A stretch of 64,000 nt of DNA from Effusibacillus dendaii (GCF_015097055.1 NZ_AP023366.1:720501-784500); one strand, 5' to 3'. Positions 1 to 8,556 are shown, numbered from the stretch's first letter. A program made the numbers and translations. Notes: generated from the letters alone by a model not told the origin.

Positions 1-592
1 TCAGCATAACCTCTTTTACGCCCTGCTTTACCAACGACTCTGCTTCCGCTACAATCGATTCGATTGGTCGTGAACGGAATTTTCCGCGCATGGAAGGAAT
101 CGCACAAAACGTACAGGAGTGGTCGCATCCTTCCGCGATTTTCAAGTAGGCGGATGCCCCCCCGGTCACTAAACGGGGTGTCAGTTCATCATACAGGTAA
201 ACCGGATTCCCCACATACTGCGGAACCGAATCTGCCTGCTTCACCTCATCAATCAGTTCATTGATTCGATGATATTCACCCGTACCGACAAGGCCGTCAA
301 TCTCCGGAATTTCCGTAATCAGTTCATCCTGATAACGCTGCACCATACAACCGGAGACCAGCAAAGTCTTGCAGGACCCCTCTTCTTTATATTGCGCCAT
401 CGAAAGAATAGTTTCAACCGATTCTGCTTTTGCCGCATCAATAAATCCGCATGTATTGACAATGATGATATCCGCTTCTTCCGGATTTTGCACCACATCG
501 TATCCGTTTTTGGCTACGAGGCCCATCATCACTTCAGAGTCTACCAAGTTTTTTTCACAGCCTAATGTAACAACTGCTAGTTTCTGATTCAT
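1..592 (-). CDS. rimO: Ribosomal protein S12 methylthiotransferase RimO (3' end outside window)
   Basis: Radical-SAM enzyme that methylthiolates the conserved Asp of ribosomal protein S12. The visible N-terminal part starts MNQKLAVVTLGCEKNLVDSE, the typical opening of the MTTase N-terminal domain with its first cluster cysteine. Further in, the radical-SAM motif reads CDHSCTFCAIP (CxxxCxxC). The start ATG has a GGGGGA ribosome binding site 4 nt upstream. The C-terminal radical-SAM remainder and TRAM domain lie beyond base 1. RimO rather than MiaB is chosen from the VTLGCEKNLVDSE signature. It is the last gene seen of the ymfK-rodZ-yajQ-rimO series. Confidence 0.93.
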   Translation of the reverse strand, partial: MNQKLAVVTLGCEKNLVDSEVMMGLVAKNGYDVVQNPEEADIIIVNTCGFIDAAKAESVETILSMAQYKEEGSCKTLLVSGCMVQRYQDELITEIPEIDGLVGTGEYHRINELIDEVKQADSVPQYVGNPVYLYDELTPRLVTGGASAYLKIAEGCDHSCTFCAIPSMRGKFRSRPIESIVAEAESLVKQGVKEVML

Positions 593-722
593 AGTTTCCC
601 CCATCCTAAATATCAAAGGCCCGGTTGCATCCGCAATCCAGACCACCCTCTCGTTGCAATTGACACAGGTTTTGCATTATCCAAGTATAAATGAAAGGCA
701 TGGGGAAGTCAAAGACTTCGGA

Positions 723-746
723 AACGGGCAGGTGTTGCTGCCCGTT
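723..746 (-). terminator. Hairpin at the end of yajQ
   Basis: An 8-bp stem (AACGGGCA/TGCCCGTT) abuts the yajQ stop codon. The tail on the minus strand is only weakly T-rich, so it may be a weak terminator or a 3'-protecting hairpin. Confidence 0.45.
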
Positions 747-1240
747 TAGGATCGGTAATTTGTAAACTGCAAATCAATCGGCAAATCTTCTTTATTCAGG
801 AGTTGAATAACAAATTGCAAATCGTCACGGCTTTTGCCTGTCACCCGGATTTGATCGCCCTGGATGGCCGCCTGCACTTTGATTTTGGAATCCTTGATCA
901 ACTTGACAATTTTTTTGGCGTTTTCCTGATCGATTCCCTGCAATACTTTGACAACCTGACGCACGGTTCCGCCTGATGCCGGTTCCATTTTTCCGTAGGA
1001 AAACGATTTGGGAGAAATTTGCCGCTTGATCAGCTTGCTTTCCAGGATATCCTTTACCGCTCCCAATTTGTATTCATCATCACCGATCAAAATCAGGTCG
1101 TCCCCTTTTAGCTCAATGGAGCTTTTGCTGCCTTTAAAATCGAACCGGTTTTCCATCTCTTTCACAGCCTGTGTAACCGCGTTTTTGACCTCTTGCAGAT
1201 CGACCGTCGACACGATATCAAACGATGCGTCCTTTGCCAC
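746..1240 (-). CDS. yajQ: YajQ family nucleotide-binding protein
   Basis: A 164-residue protein of the YajQ/UPF0234 family, made of two tandem ferredoxin-like folds. Members bind tRNA or nucleotides, and some bind cyclic di-GMP. It begins [20 protein letters not shown] and has the family hallmarks [14 protein letters not shown] and [19 protein letters not shown]. The GTG at 1240 is chosen over upstream TTG codons because GGAGGTG sits 6 nt before it and family members begin at this residue. It follows rodZ on the same strand. Its cellular role here cannot be told from sequence. Confidence 0.9.
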   Translation of the reverse strand: MAKDASFDIVSTVDLQEVKNAVTQAVKEMENRFDFKGSKSSIELKGDDLILIGDDEYKLGAVKDILESKLIKRQISPKSFSYGKMEPASGGTVRQVVKVLQGIDQENAKKIVKLIKDSKIKVQAAIQGDQIRVTGKSRDDLQFVIQLLNKEDLPIDLQFTNYRS

Positions 1241-1284
1241 TGCAGCCACCTCCAACAAAAGTATGAACTACGTAATGCAAGATT

Positions 1285-2160
1285 TTATTTCTTTTGAAAC
1301 AGCAGTCCATAAGGATCTTCCACCTGCTCCACTTCGACCGGTTGACCGTTCACTTTCACCTGCATGGCAGGAGGAAATCCGGCCTTAATGAATATTTCTT
1401 TTTTTCCGTCAAACGAAATAGAGGTACCGGGTACGACCGTGCGCGTCAATTTCGATTCCCCGTCGACCTGAATGTTCAACCAGCATGGATTGTTTACAAT
1501 TTGAATTTCCAGCTTGATACCATCTCCATCCACTTTATACACAGACCGGTTGTCATCTTTTGTTTCCGGCTTCAGTGGGCCGGTTGGCTGTGGTTTCACG
1601 GGCGGAACGGCTGGCTGTGGTGCAGGCGCAGGTGCAGGTGTCTGATTGGTTGGCTGCTCCATCGGTGCGGCTGGTGCGGGGGCGGCATCCTGGCGAGCCA
1701 TGTAGTTATTGAGAAGCCAATATCCGACACCGATCAGCGCAATCACCAAAAAGCCGATCAGAAACTGGGGACCCATCCGGTTCTCTTTTTGTACGGGCGG
1801 GGAAGCAACCGGTTTCGGATTTTTCGGACCGTCCGCCCTTCGTTCTGATCGGATAGGCGTCATTTCCTTGACTTCAGGTTGCTTCACCGTCTCTAGAGCG
1901 GGCGATTCCCGGCGCTCGCTGACGGCAGATTTGTCCGTTAATCCGTATTTGTCGAGCAGAGCGTCTCCATCCACGCCTACTTGCTCGGCGTAATTTTTGA
2001 TAAATCCCCGTGCATACACAAGACCTGGCAGTACGGACAGGTCTCCCGCTTCGATTGCCATTAAATAACGTTTGCTGATTTTGGTTCGATCTTGTATTTC
2101 ATCAAGCGTCAGGTTGCCATTTTCTCGTGCTGTCCGTAAAATTCGTCCGAGTTCTTCCAT
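1285..2160 (-). CDS. rodZ: RodZ-like cell-shape protein (HTH, TM, DUF4115)
   Basis: Membrane-anchored protein that links MreB to the elongation machinery. The N-terminal helix-turn-helix (residues ~1-70, EELGRILRTARENGNLTLDE) resembles a Cro/CI fold. A linker follows, then one transmembrane helix (FLIGFLVIALIGVGYWLLNN, ~residues 137-156), an Ala/Pro-rich stretch and a C-terminal DUF4115 beta domain. The ATG at 2160 has GGAGGAGG 8 nt upstream. The ymfK-rodZ order matches ymfK-ymfM in B. subtilis. The low-complexity AP-rich linker outside the membrane is usual for the family. Confidence 0.88.
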   Translation of the reverse strand: MEELGRILRTARENGNLTLDEIQDRTKISKRYLMAIEAGDLSVLPGLVYARGFIKNYAEQVGVDGDALLDKYGLTDKSAVSERRESPALETVKQPEVKEMTPIRSERRADGPKNPKPVASPPVQKENRMGPQFLIGFLVIALIGVGYWLLNNYMARQDAAPAPAAPMEQPTNQTPAPAPAPQPAVPPVKPQPTGPLKPETKDDNRSVYKVDGDGIKLEIQIVNNPCWLNIQVDGESKLTRTVVPGTSISFDGKKEIFIKAGFPPAMQVKVNGQPVEVEQVEDPYGLLFQKK

Positions 2161-2221
2161 GCACACAGCCTCCTCCGTTTGATCCACCCTCGAATATCGG
2201 AAACCTGATTCCTCTCCTTGA

Positions 2222-2992
2222 TTAACTTATATCGAAAGAAGAAAATCCGGTTTGAATCGTATCGTATGTAATTTCCTCATCATCGGAATTACGAAGTTCG
2301 ATAATACGGTCAAAAACGTCCCAGCCGTACTCCGACTCACGCACAAAAATATCGGGGTGTTCAATTACTTTTGGCGCATCCATGCTCATGATTTCCCGAA
2401 CGAACGAATGATGTTGTTCGTTTGAACGTAAAGTGGATACAATCCCATCCAGGATAAAAACCATATTTTCGGCAGACAGTTCATCTGGCGCCAGCGAATT
2501 TCGCACCGTTTGACGCATCAACGTCGATGAAACCACCGACCAGCGTTTGTTTGCATATACGGCGGCGGCCACGATCGATTCCGTTTTTCCCACACGAGGC
2601 ATGCCGCGTACCCCAATCACCTGATTTCCTTGGTGCTTTAGCAATTCTCCCAGAAAATCGACCAGAATGCCCAGATCGTCGCGGTTAAACTTGTATGTTT
2701 TATCATTTTCCGCTTCACGCCGAATAAAGCGGCCGTGTCGCAACGCCAGACGGTCGAGCAGGGTGGGCTGCCGCAAAGCGGTCACTTTAATATTGTCAAT
2801 CGAGCGCAACATGGAGCGCAGTATCGCAATTTTCTGCCGATCGTTTGTGCGAATCAAAAAACCCCGGTTTTGGTCTTCCACACCGTTAATGGTTACGATG
2901 TTGATGGACAGCATACCGAGCAGCGATGCAATATCCCCTAATAAGCCCGGCCGATTTTTTGATATATGATATTCCAAATACCATTCTTCCAT
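2222..2992 (-). CDS. ymfK: YmfK family protein (DUF3388, ACT-like plus P-loop)
   Basis: A 256-residue protein of the YmfK/DUF3388 family. The first ~75 residues look like an ACT domain (EYHISKNRPGLLGDIASLLG), which would suggest ligand sensing. A Walker-A-like motif GMPRVGKT lies at residues 130-137, followed by a putative Walker B (MVFILDG). Function is not established for the family. Synteny with rodZ is conserved in Bacillales. The ATG has GGGAGG 5 nt upstream. Confidence 0.8.
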   Translation of the reverse strand: MEEWYLEYHISKNRPGLLGDIASLLGMLSINIVTINGVEDQNRGFLIRTNDRQKIAILRSMLRSIDNIKVTALRQPTLLDRLALRHGRFIRREAENDKTYKFNRDDLGILVDFLGELLKHQGNQVIGVRGMPRVGKTESIVAAAVYANKRWSVVSSTLMRQTVRNSLAPDELSAENMVFILDGIVSTLRSNEQHHSFVREIMSMDAPKVIEHPDIFVRESEYGWDVFDRIIELRNSDDEEITYDTIQTGFSSFDIS

Positions 2993-3019
2993 AACGTCCT
3001 CCCTGCCGACCGAGCGGCG

Positions 3020-4153
3020 TCATTGAGTTGGATCCTGTTGCGAATTGCCGTTTGGCGTCTGCTGGGACTGCGCCTTACTGCTCCCATCCTGCGCCGATGT
3101 GCCACGAGGCGGATTGGCTGCTTCCGCAGATGGTGATGGTGAACGGTCCGGCAGTCGTTGCTGGCTGGCAGATTGCGACTGCGGAGGTTTTGTATAGGCT
3201 TGCGGTTGAACGCTGCCCGTTTGCACCCCTTCTTCGACCGCTTTTTCCAGTTCAACCGCTTTCGCAGAAAAAGAAGCAGGACGCAAAATGTTAAAAAATC
3301 CGGGACCGGCAACTGCGACCGTCTGTCCCCCCTGCCAAGAATTATTCAACAATGCCTGTACCTCTTCCTTCATACCTTCCGCAAAAAATGGTTTCGGGAC
3401 AGCGGCTACGCTCGGGTACATGTTTGGCAAATTGTGCATGGAAAGCATCCATTTCCCGCTGTCATGCAGCTTGGCCAATTGCTCTTGCGAAACCGGGTCC
3501 AATAAAACCAGAAAACGGGACGCAATCGATTTCAAACGGGGCAGACCGTCCGGCCGCATCACTTCTTCCAAGGTCATGACCACTGGTACCGCAGCACTCC
3601 CGCCGTAATGAAGCCCTTCCAGAATCCCTCTGATTTCGGGTGAATCAGGTGAGCGTCGGTCTGCCACCACGACTCCTACCGAATTCTTCTCGCCCGCATT
3701 CGCAAGCAGGACTCCCGCCGTAAACGATTGATATTCACGGTTCAGGCTGGCCAATCGAATCGCGGGCAGGTCTGGAGAGGATCCGATTCCAATCAGACTG
3801 AATTTGGTTTTCTCATGTTTTTTCGCCAATTCATGAACAAAGTTTCCGTATTGCGCCTCCGTAATGATCGAATCGATATTGGGATTATTCGCCAAGGAAG
3901 TTAACGCCGCTTTGGCTTGCTCCGCATTGTCCGAAGGACGTATGTCAAATACAACAAACGAGTCGTGCGTCGCTTGTTGAAAATAAGTCAGCGCATTGGG
4001 TGAGTTGGTTAATTCTTTTGCCGCCACAATGCCAACGGCCACTTTTGGATTACTTGGTTTTATCGTTGAAAGATCAGGCGAATGACATCCTGCCGAAAGA
4101 GCAGTGGCAACAACCAACAATGCAGCATTTACAAACAACGAAACAGATTTCAA
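3020..4153 (-). CDS. BMP-like substrate-binding lipoprotein
   Basis: A predicted surface lipoprotein of 377 residues. The signal peptide ends in lipobox LSAGC (Cys23). The body resembles the Bmp/PnrA (Med-like) periplasmic-binding fold, with segments such as VAVGIVAAKELTNSP and IDSIITEAQYGNFVHELAKKH. The last ~65 residues are a low-complexity Ser/Pro/Gln-rich tail. The start is TTG at 4153 with GGGAG about 9 nt upstream. No transporter genes are adjacent, so it may be a sensor or orphan binding protein. The ligand is unknown; nucleosides are the usual ligand in PnrA. Confidence 0.65.
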   Translation of the reverse strand: MKSVSLFVNAALLVVATALSAGCHSPDLSTIKPSNPKVAVGIVAAKELTNSPNALTYFQQATHDSFVVFDIRPSDNAEQAKAALTSLANNPNIDSIITEAQYGNFVHELAKKHEKTKFSLIGIGSSPDLPAIRLASLNREYQSFTAGVLLANAGEKNSVGVVVADRRSPDSPEIRGILEGLHYGGSAAVPVVMTLEEVMRPDGLPRLKSIASRFLVLLDPVSQEQLAKLHDSGKWMLSMHNLPNMYPSVAAVPKPFFAEGMKEEVQALLNNSWQGGQTVAVAGPGFFNILRPASFSAKAVELEKAVEEGVQTGSVQPQAYTKPPQSQSASQQRLPDRSPSPSAEAANPPRGTSAQDGSSKAQSQQTPNGNSQQDPTQ

Positions 4154-4292
4154 TCACGTACACTCCCGGCTTGCATGATTTTTATGCTTGTACAATTCTT
4201 CTATCATTATGCCATAATCGTCGAAAACAGCCAAATTTAAAAAGGTTTCTACCAAATTCGCTTCAGGAAAAAGCGGCATCTCTGAAAAGAAA

Positions 4293-4324
4293 CCGCCCGA
4301 CAGCTATCACTCCCTGTCGGGCGG
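4293..4324 (-). terminator. Intrinsic terminator overlapping the protease stop
   Basis: A perfect 11-bp GC-rich stem (CCGCCCGACAG/CTGTCGGGCGG) is followed on the minus strand by TTTCTTTTC. It contains the stop codon of the upstream serine protease gene. Confidence 0.8.
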
Positions 4325-5029
4325 CAGCCATTTTTGAAGCACTTTGCGTACCGAATCGGCTCCGATTGCGAAGCCAATTCCTTGTGAACTTTGTGAAACA
4401 GCCGTGTTGATGCCAATCACTTCTCCGTTTACATTTAACAGCGGTCCTCCACTGTTGCCGCGGTTGATGGCGGCATCCGTCTGAATCAACTTGTCATATT
4501 TCCGATCGCCGATCGTTAATGGGCGATTGATCGCCGATACCACGCCCACCGTCACAGAGTGTTCCAGGCCAAGCGGATTGCCAATCGCCATCACCCACTC
4601 GCCAAGCCGTACCTGATCGGGCCGAGCAAATCGAAGTACAGGCGTGTTAGCTGGCAAAGACGTTTTTAACAAGGCCAAATCCAACTCGGTGTCCGATTTC
4701 ACCACACGTGCGACAGTTGGCTTTTTCTGGCCGTAAAAACTGATCTGCACTTCAGGCGATCCCTGCACCACGTGTTGGTTGGTCAGAATGTACCCGCGTT
4801 TGTCACAAACAAACCCGGTTCCAACGTTGGTCACCTCATTGTTCGGTTCCGGAAAAATTTCAAACGGGCCAAAAAAAGGCATTCGCCGCTGCCGTGGCCG
4901 TCTCACCTCAATCAGCACAACGGCCCTTCTGCACCGTTCCGCAACGTCCGTAAAGAAATCAAATGACAAACGCTCTGTCACCAGTTTTTTTGCTGTCCGC
5001 TTCGACTCTGTCTGCTTCCGTTTTGCCAC
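4307..5029 (-). CDS. HtrA-type serine protease lacking TM anchor and PDZ
   Basis: A trypsin-like S1C protease of 240 residues. The catalytic triad is visible: His86 (TNQHVV), Asp117 (ELDLALL) and Ser193 (GNSGGPL). There is no signal peptide or transmembrane helix before the protease domain and no PDZ domain after it, so the protein ends at the end of the catalytic barrel. B. subtilis HtrA-type proteases are membrane anchored and about 400-450 residues long. A cytosolic location is inferred. The GTG start at 5029 follows a GGTGAGGGAG stretch. It diverges from the NicO transporter. Confidence 0.82.
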   Translation of the reverse strand: MAKRKQTESKRTAKKLVTERLSFDFFTDVAERCRRAVVLIEVRRPRQRRMPFFGPFEIFPEPNNEVTNVGTGFVCDKRGYILTNQHVVQGSPEVQISFYGQKKPTVARVVKSDTELDLALLKTSLPANTPVLRFARPDQVRLGEWVMAIGNPLGLEHSVTVGVVSAINRPLTIGDRKYDKLIQTDAAINRGNSGGPLLNVNGEVIGINTAVSQSSQGIGFAIGADSVRKVLQKWLPPDRE

Positions 5030-5091
5030 ACTCCCTCACCTCAGTCGTCTGGGATGTGTAGTATTTTATTCGGATGTTCGGGACGGGGTGA

Positions 5092-5121
5092 GCCTATTCA
5101 GTTAGATGGCCTATTCAGTTA
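5092..5121. repeat. Two direct copies of a 13-bp motif upstream of nicO
   Basis: GCCTATTCAGTTA occurs at 5092-5104 and again at 5109-5121, a 17-bp period, in the space between two divergent genes. It could be a tandem operator for the transporter. No known regulator motif is recognised. Confidence 0.6.
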
Positions 5122-5177
5122 TTTTTAGACCAAGTCATCGCATATGGTTTAAGAAAATGTATGGGGGAGGAACCTGC

Positions 5178-5900
5178 ATGGAGTGGTTCTATACAATCCC
5201 GGCCGCTGTTGGGTTGGGGGCATTGCATTCGCTGGAACCAGGTCACGGAAAAGGGGTATTAACTGCCTATCTGATTTCATCGCGCGCAAAAGTGAAGGAT
5301 GCAATTCTATTGGGATCCATTTCGGCAATCGCTCACACGTTGTCGATTCTGCTGCTTGCATTCGCGGCCTCTTCCACTGTGAAGATGTTCGTTCCAGAAC
5401 AACTTTCACATTGGATTGAACTGATCTCAGGCGTGTTGATCGTCACGTTGGGCAGCCGGATGCTCTATCAACAGATTCGCCCGCGAATCGTCGTCGTTGG
5501 AACGATCGGACACATTCACGATGAACAATGCGAACACCATCATCACCCTCACGGGATGAGCCGCCATCTGGACGATTCGGCCGTTGCGAACCCCAACCGG
5601 TTGTTTCTGGTCGGATTTCTTGGCGGATTGATTCCCTGTCCAAGCGCCATTGCGATTCTGCTTGCCGCCGTATCGGCGCATCAAATTCCGGCAGGAATGA
5701 TGCTGGTGATGGCTTTTTCGCTTGGCAGCGCACTGGCGATGAGTACTGTTGGCATGCTGGTCGTAACTGCAGGCCAAACCGTCAAATGGTTGGCGAATCG
5801 ACAAGCGGTTCGTTTGCTCAGTACGCTTTCCTCCTGCTTGGTTGTTTGTCTCGGTTTCTATGTAACGTTTCAATCGCTGCTTCATCTTTCGATCATCTGA
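5178..5900 (+). CDS. NicO/RcnA-type nickel/cobalt transporter
   Basis: A polytopic membrane protein of 240 residues. The first helix carries HSLEPGHGKG (residues 17-26), the histidine-containing signature of nickel/cobalt permeases and exporters. A His-rich cytoplasmic loop (CEHHHHPHG, near residue 118) lies mid-protein, followed by GFLGGLIPCPSAIAILLAA. GGGGGAGG stands 7 nt before the ATG at 5178, so that start is preferred over ATG 5106. The His-rich loop favours metal efflux or regulated transport, but direction cannot be read from sequence. Its 3' end overlaps the converging FAD gene by 19 bp. Confidence 0.8.
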   Translation: MEWFYTIPAAVGLGALHSLEPGHGKGVLTAYLISSRAKVKDAILLGSISAIAHTLSILLLAFAASSTVKMFVPEQLSHWIELISGVLIVTLGSRMLYQQIRPRIVVVGTIGHIHDEQCEHHHHPHGMSRHLDDSAVANPNRLFLVGFLGGLIPCPSAIAILLAAVSAHQIPAGMMLVMAFSLGSALAMSTVGMLVVTAGQTVKWLANRQAVRLLSTLSSCLVVCLGFYVTFQSLLHLSII

Positions 5901-7162
5901 AAAACCGATTTTGCGGCCTGAATGCCTGAACGTACCGCACCTTCTGTGCATCCGAGCTGCAAATAGTCGCCCGCTAATTGAATACGCGAACGGGAATCCT
6001 TTAGATGGCGGGAGAGGTGTTCCATTCGCTCCACATCACCAGGCGCAAAGCAGGGAATCGCGGTGGGCCAACGGTAAAGATCGATCAGCTGAAACCGTTT
6101 TTTCCGGTCAGGAAACAGGCGATCCATTTCGTTCCGGACCTGTTGGACCATTTGTTCATCGGTCATCTCTCGCATCTGCCGATACGCACGATCTGTCAGC
6201 ATAACGTTCCAAATCAGACGATGCTCGATTACACCGCCGCTCAGTATCGAATTATACTTGGGCGGAATGCTGAATCCAAAAACGGACGAATCCACTTCCC
6301 GGTCTGCATGCAGAGAGACAATCGCAGTTGATGAATACCGCACGGAACGAATCAACTGCATGATTTCGGAGGCAAACGGGTTACCCGCAAGCATCGACGG
6401 TACCTGAGGAGCCGGCACTGTCAATAAAACATACCGGGCACTCAACTGTTGAAATCCATGCCTGTTTTTTGCTTCTACAAGGACGGACGCGCCAAGCGAT
6501 TCAAGCCGCTTTACCTCTGTCTCCCGCCAGATGGAAAGTCCCTCCGCCAACGAGTCGATGAAACGGGTCATCCCTCCCTCCGGCCTATAGATACGCTGGC
6601 TGGCGGGAGATCCGAAATGGAGAAGAAAATGTCTGGAAGACTGGTGGGTGGGATCGCTAAAAAACATCGTCTGCCAAAAAGGGGCGATTACATACTCATA
6701 GACAGTTGGATCGAACCGGGCAGCAAATTGATGCAGAACCATATCCGAAACCGGTTTGTTGCCTGCGGGAAAACCACCGCCCCGGCTGGCGCTGCGTACC
6801 AGCTGGAACAACTGATGCCTCACCCGCCATGGGACACCCGGGATTTGAAAAAATACACTCCAGCGATCATAGCAGGCCTGCCGCCACTCTCCGGCAACTT
6901 GCATCTGCAAGCAAAACGGCAATCTCTTTACCGGAACGCGAAGTTGTTTGGCAAGCATGAAAACTGTGGAAAAGTGCCGGGAGAAAAACTGTGCCCCCTG
7001 TTCGTATGCCAGATTTGCGCGGTCCGGATACGTCCGAGTGCGCACACGTCCCCCCAATTCAGGCTCTTTTTCCAACACAAGCAAATCCGCCCCTTTTTGC
7101 TTCAGAAAATGAGCGGCCGACAACCCCGCCAACCCGGCGCCTATTACGATCACGTCATACAT
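5882..7162 (-). CDS. FAD-dependent amine oxidase / protoporphyrinogen-oxidase-like protein
   Basis: A flavoprotein of about 426 residues. The Rossmann FAD motif sits at the N-terminus (YDVIVIGAGLAGLSAAHFL), followed by an acidic ribose-binding segment (LLVLEKEPELGGRVRTR). Near the C-terminus LAGDYLQLGCTEGAVRSG is the typical second FAD contact of the NAD(P)-binding amine oxidase family. It could be a protoporphyrinogen oxidase homologue or another amine/carotenoid-type oxidase. No haem genes are adjacent, so the substrate is left open. The ATG at 7162 has GAGGTGG 5 nt upstream. Confidence 0.75.
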   Translation of the reverse strand: MYDVIVIGAGLAGLSAAHFLKQKGADLLVLEKEPELGGRVRTRTYPDRANLAYEQGAQFFSRHFSTVFMLAKQLRVPVKRLPFCLQMQVAGEWRQACYDRWSVFFQIPGVPWRVRHQLFQLVRSASRGGGFPAGNKPVSDMVLHQFAARFDPTVYEYVIAPFWQTMFFSDPTHQSSRHFLLHFGSPASQRIYRPEGGMTRFIDSLAEGLSIWRETEVKRLESLGASVLVEAKNRHGFQQLSARYVLLTVPAPQVPSMLAGNPFASEIMQLIRSVRYSSTAIVSLHADREVDSSVFGFSIPPKYNSILSGGVIEHRLIWNVMLTDRAYRQMREMTDEQMVQQVRNEMDRLFPDRKKRFQLIDLYRWPTAIPCFAPGDVERMEHLSRHLKDSRSRIQLAGDYLQLGCTEGAVRSGIQAAKSVFQMIER

Positions 7163-7290
7163 GACAGCCACCTCGCAAAAAGCTCCTATGGAACCACACT
7201 TTCTCCCGGGCAGACCGCACACCTTCTCTGGAAGCATTTTGTCCCATTCGAGAGGCTTTCTTGAGAGTTAAAAATATAAATTTGTGAAAA

Positions 7291-7312
7291 GAGACTACTT
7301 TCAAGCAGTCCC
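7291..7312 (-). terminator. Probable terminator after DUF1450 gene
   Basis: A 9-bp stem with two G-U pairs is followed by TCTTTTC on the minus strand, directly downstream of the DUF1450 gene. Confidence 0.5.
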
Positions 7313-7329
7313 GGTTTGTCGATATGTTG

Positions 7330-7593
7330 TTATTCCGCCTGTTTATTCAGGAATCCCATGCCCCGCTCCAACTTGTAGTAGAGGTCGCGCGCCGTACGTC
7401 CTCCCACCACCGCGTTATTCCGCAATACAAACGGGACATCCGAACAGGTGCTGCAAAATTGAGTTCCCACGCAGTCCACCACTTCGATTTTTTCATCGGG
7501 ATAACGTTCTTTTAACGCATCGTAGACAGATTGCGAATGAAGCTCCAAATTCTTTTTACAAAATTTCAGCGACAGAGAAGACAATTCCGACAT
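7330..7593 (-). CDS. DUF1450 (YuzB-like) small cysteine-rich protein
   Basis: An 87-residue protein with the DUF1450 pattern: LKFCKKNLELHSQSVYDAL near the start, then a cysteine cluster FCSTCSDVPFVL and a C-terminal segment AVVGGRTARDLYYKLE. The pattern suggests a thioredoxin-like or metal-binding fold, but function is not known. AAAGGAG lies directly against the ATG at 7593, which is too close. The TTG at 7584 has ideal spacing (9 nt) and may be the real start. A second, diverged DUF1450 protein lies at 9332. Confidence 0.75.
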   Translation of the reverse strand: MSELSSLSLKFCKKNLELHSQSVYDALKERYPDEKIEVVDCVGTQFCSTCSDVPFVLRNNAVVGGRTARDLYYKLERGMGFLNKQAE

Positions 7594-7621
7594 CTCCTTT
7601 TGTGCGAAAACACATTTTCTT

Positions 7622-7852
7622 CTATATTACATCATTTTGGATAAATGCATAAGATTCATTTCCGCACATTGGGCAAGACAGGAGATGCAGGCATTGGTCT
7701 GTCCCCTTTTCCATACGGGGAGACAGCTCATAAGGCGAATAAGGCCCCACAAAATCAGTCAGCGGTCCATTGTTTTCCAGATCCATTTGACATCGGGGGC
7801 ATTTCATTTGCAAAGGACGAATCCCGTTGCAAATCGGGCATACATAATGCAT
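7622..7852 (-). CDS. Small zinc-ribbon protein
   Basis: A 76-residue protein with three CxxC knuckles (CPIC at the N-terminus, CPRC about 14 residues later, CPMC near the C-terminus), consistent with zinc ribbons. AGGAGG stands 9 nt before the ATG at 7852. Upstream in-frame codons lack a ribosome binding site. The family is not recognised and a nucleic-acid or protein adaptor role is only a guess. Confidence 0.7.
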   Translation of the reverse strand: MHYVCPICNGIRPLQMKCPRCQMDLENNGPLTDFVGPYSPYELSPRMEKGTDQCLHLLSCPMCGNESYAFIQNDVI

Positions 7853-7865
7853 AGGAAAACGCCTC

Positions 7866-8030
7866 CTACACCTGATATTTAACGCCGTATTTGCCTCTTC
7901 TGGTTTTGAAAACATGAACAATCGGTTCGCGGGCACCCGACAAAAGCTGATCATCACGCACGCACATCGCTACATATTTTGCAACCGAACGGCTGTCGTA
8001 TAGTTTTGATTCATAGAGCCAGCATTCCAT
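7866..8030 (-). CDS. 54-residue protein, paralogue of the gene at 19911
   Basis: A short protein (MECWLYESKLYDS at the N-terminus, RRGKYGVKY near the C-terminus) with AGGAGG 6 nt upstream of the ATG. It aligns end to end with the 54-residue protein encoded at 19911-20075: KLYDS/KLFDS, VRDD/IRDD and KYGVKY/RYGVKY are shared. The family is not recognised. It sits just upstream of the zinc-ribbon gene, 13 nt from it, and is probably cotranscribed. Confidence 0.72.
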   Translation of the reverse strand: MECWLYESKLYDSRSVAKYVAMCVRDDQLLSGAREPIVHVFKTRRGKYGVKYQV

Positions 8031-8072
8031 ACAGATCCTCCTTTTTCCATTCTGCACTTTATGTAGTATAAA

Positions 8073-8100
8073 CAAAAAAATCCCTGGCCATGAGCCAAGG
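8073..8100 (-). terminator. Intrinsic terminator after cbiX
   Basis: A 7-bp stem (CCTTGGC/GCCAGGG, one G-U pair) is followed by ATTTTTTTG on the minus strand, 9 nt past the chelatase stop codon. Confidence 0.85.
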
Positions 8101-8108
8101 AAAATTCG

Positions 8109-8483
8109 TTATTCTGCCGCCAGCAGATCATCAATCCGGTCAGCTACAATATCCGCCAAAGCAGAATGATACCCTAACGGTGCAGCCACTTTAATCGGAA
8201 TGGCGGGGTATCTGTCCTGCGCTTCTGACGCAATGCGAGGGATATCTTCCTTCACATGGGAACCGGCAAGCAAGAAAAAAGGAACGATTACCAGCCGCTC
8301 TGCTCCACGTTCCGCACACCGGTCAATCGCAGTCGGAATATCCGGTTCCGCCAGTTCCAGATAGGCAGGCTGCACCATAAACGATGGATTTGCCTGAGCC
8401 AACCAGTCCGCGACTTGCTGAAGCTCCCGGTTGGCCGCTTCTTCCCGGCTGCCGTGCGCCACCAGTACAATACCTGTTTTCAT
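8109..8483 (-). CDS. cbiX: Sirohydrochlorin cobalto-/ferrochelatase, short CbiX type
   Basis: A 124-residue single-domain chelatase of the CbiX-short/SirB type, which inserts Co or Fe into sirohydrochlorin. Metal-binding His10 lies in LVAHGSREEA and the second His in LLAGSHVKEDIP (His76). The length matches the CbiX-S class, about half the two-domain SirB. No other sirohaem or cobalamin genes are nearby. A NicO-type Ni/Co transporter lies about 2 kb away, which may or may not be related. Confidence 0.88.
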   Translation of the reverse strand: MKTGIVLVAHGSREEAANRELQQVADWLAQANPSFMVQPAYLELAEPDIPTAIDRCAERGAERLVIVPFFLLAGSHVKEDIPRIASEAQDRYPAIPIKVAAPLGYHSALADIVADRIDDLLAAE

Positions 8484-8556
8484 ATACTCACCTGTTCCCT
8501 CATTTCTTTTCGATTTGGCTATGTTAAATCTCCATGTTGATTTTATGTCAGGGTAA

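Noticed and set aside
6449-7264. Long plus-strand open frame of 271 codons
   Set aside because: Antisense to the FAD oxidoreductase, with no ribosome binding site and no recognisable motif; a shadow of the real gene.
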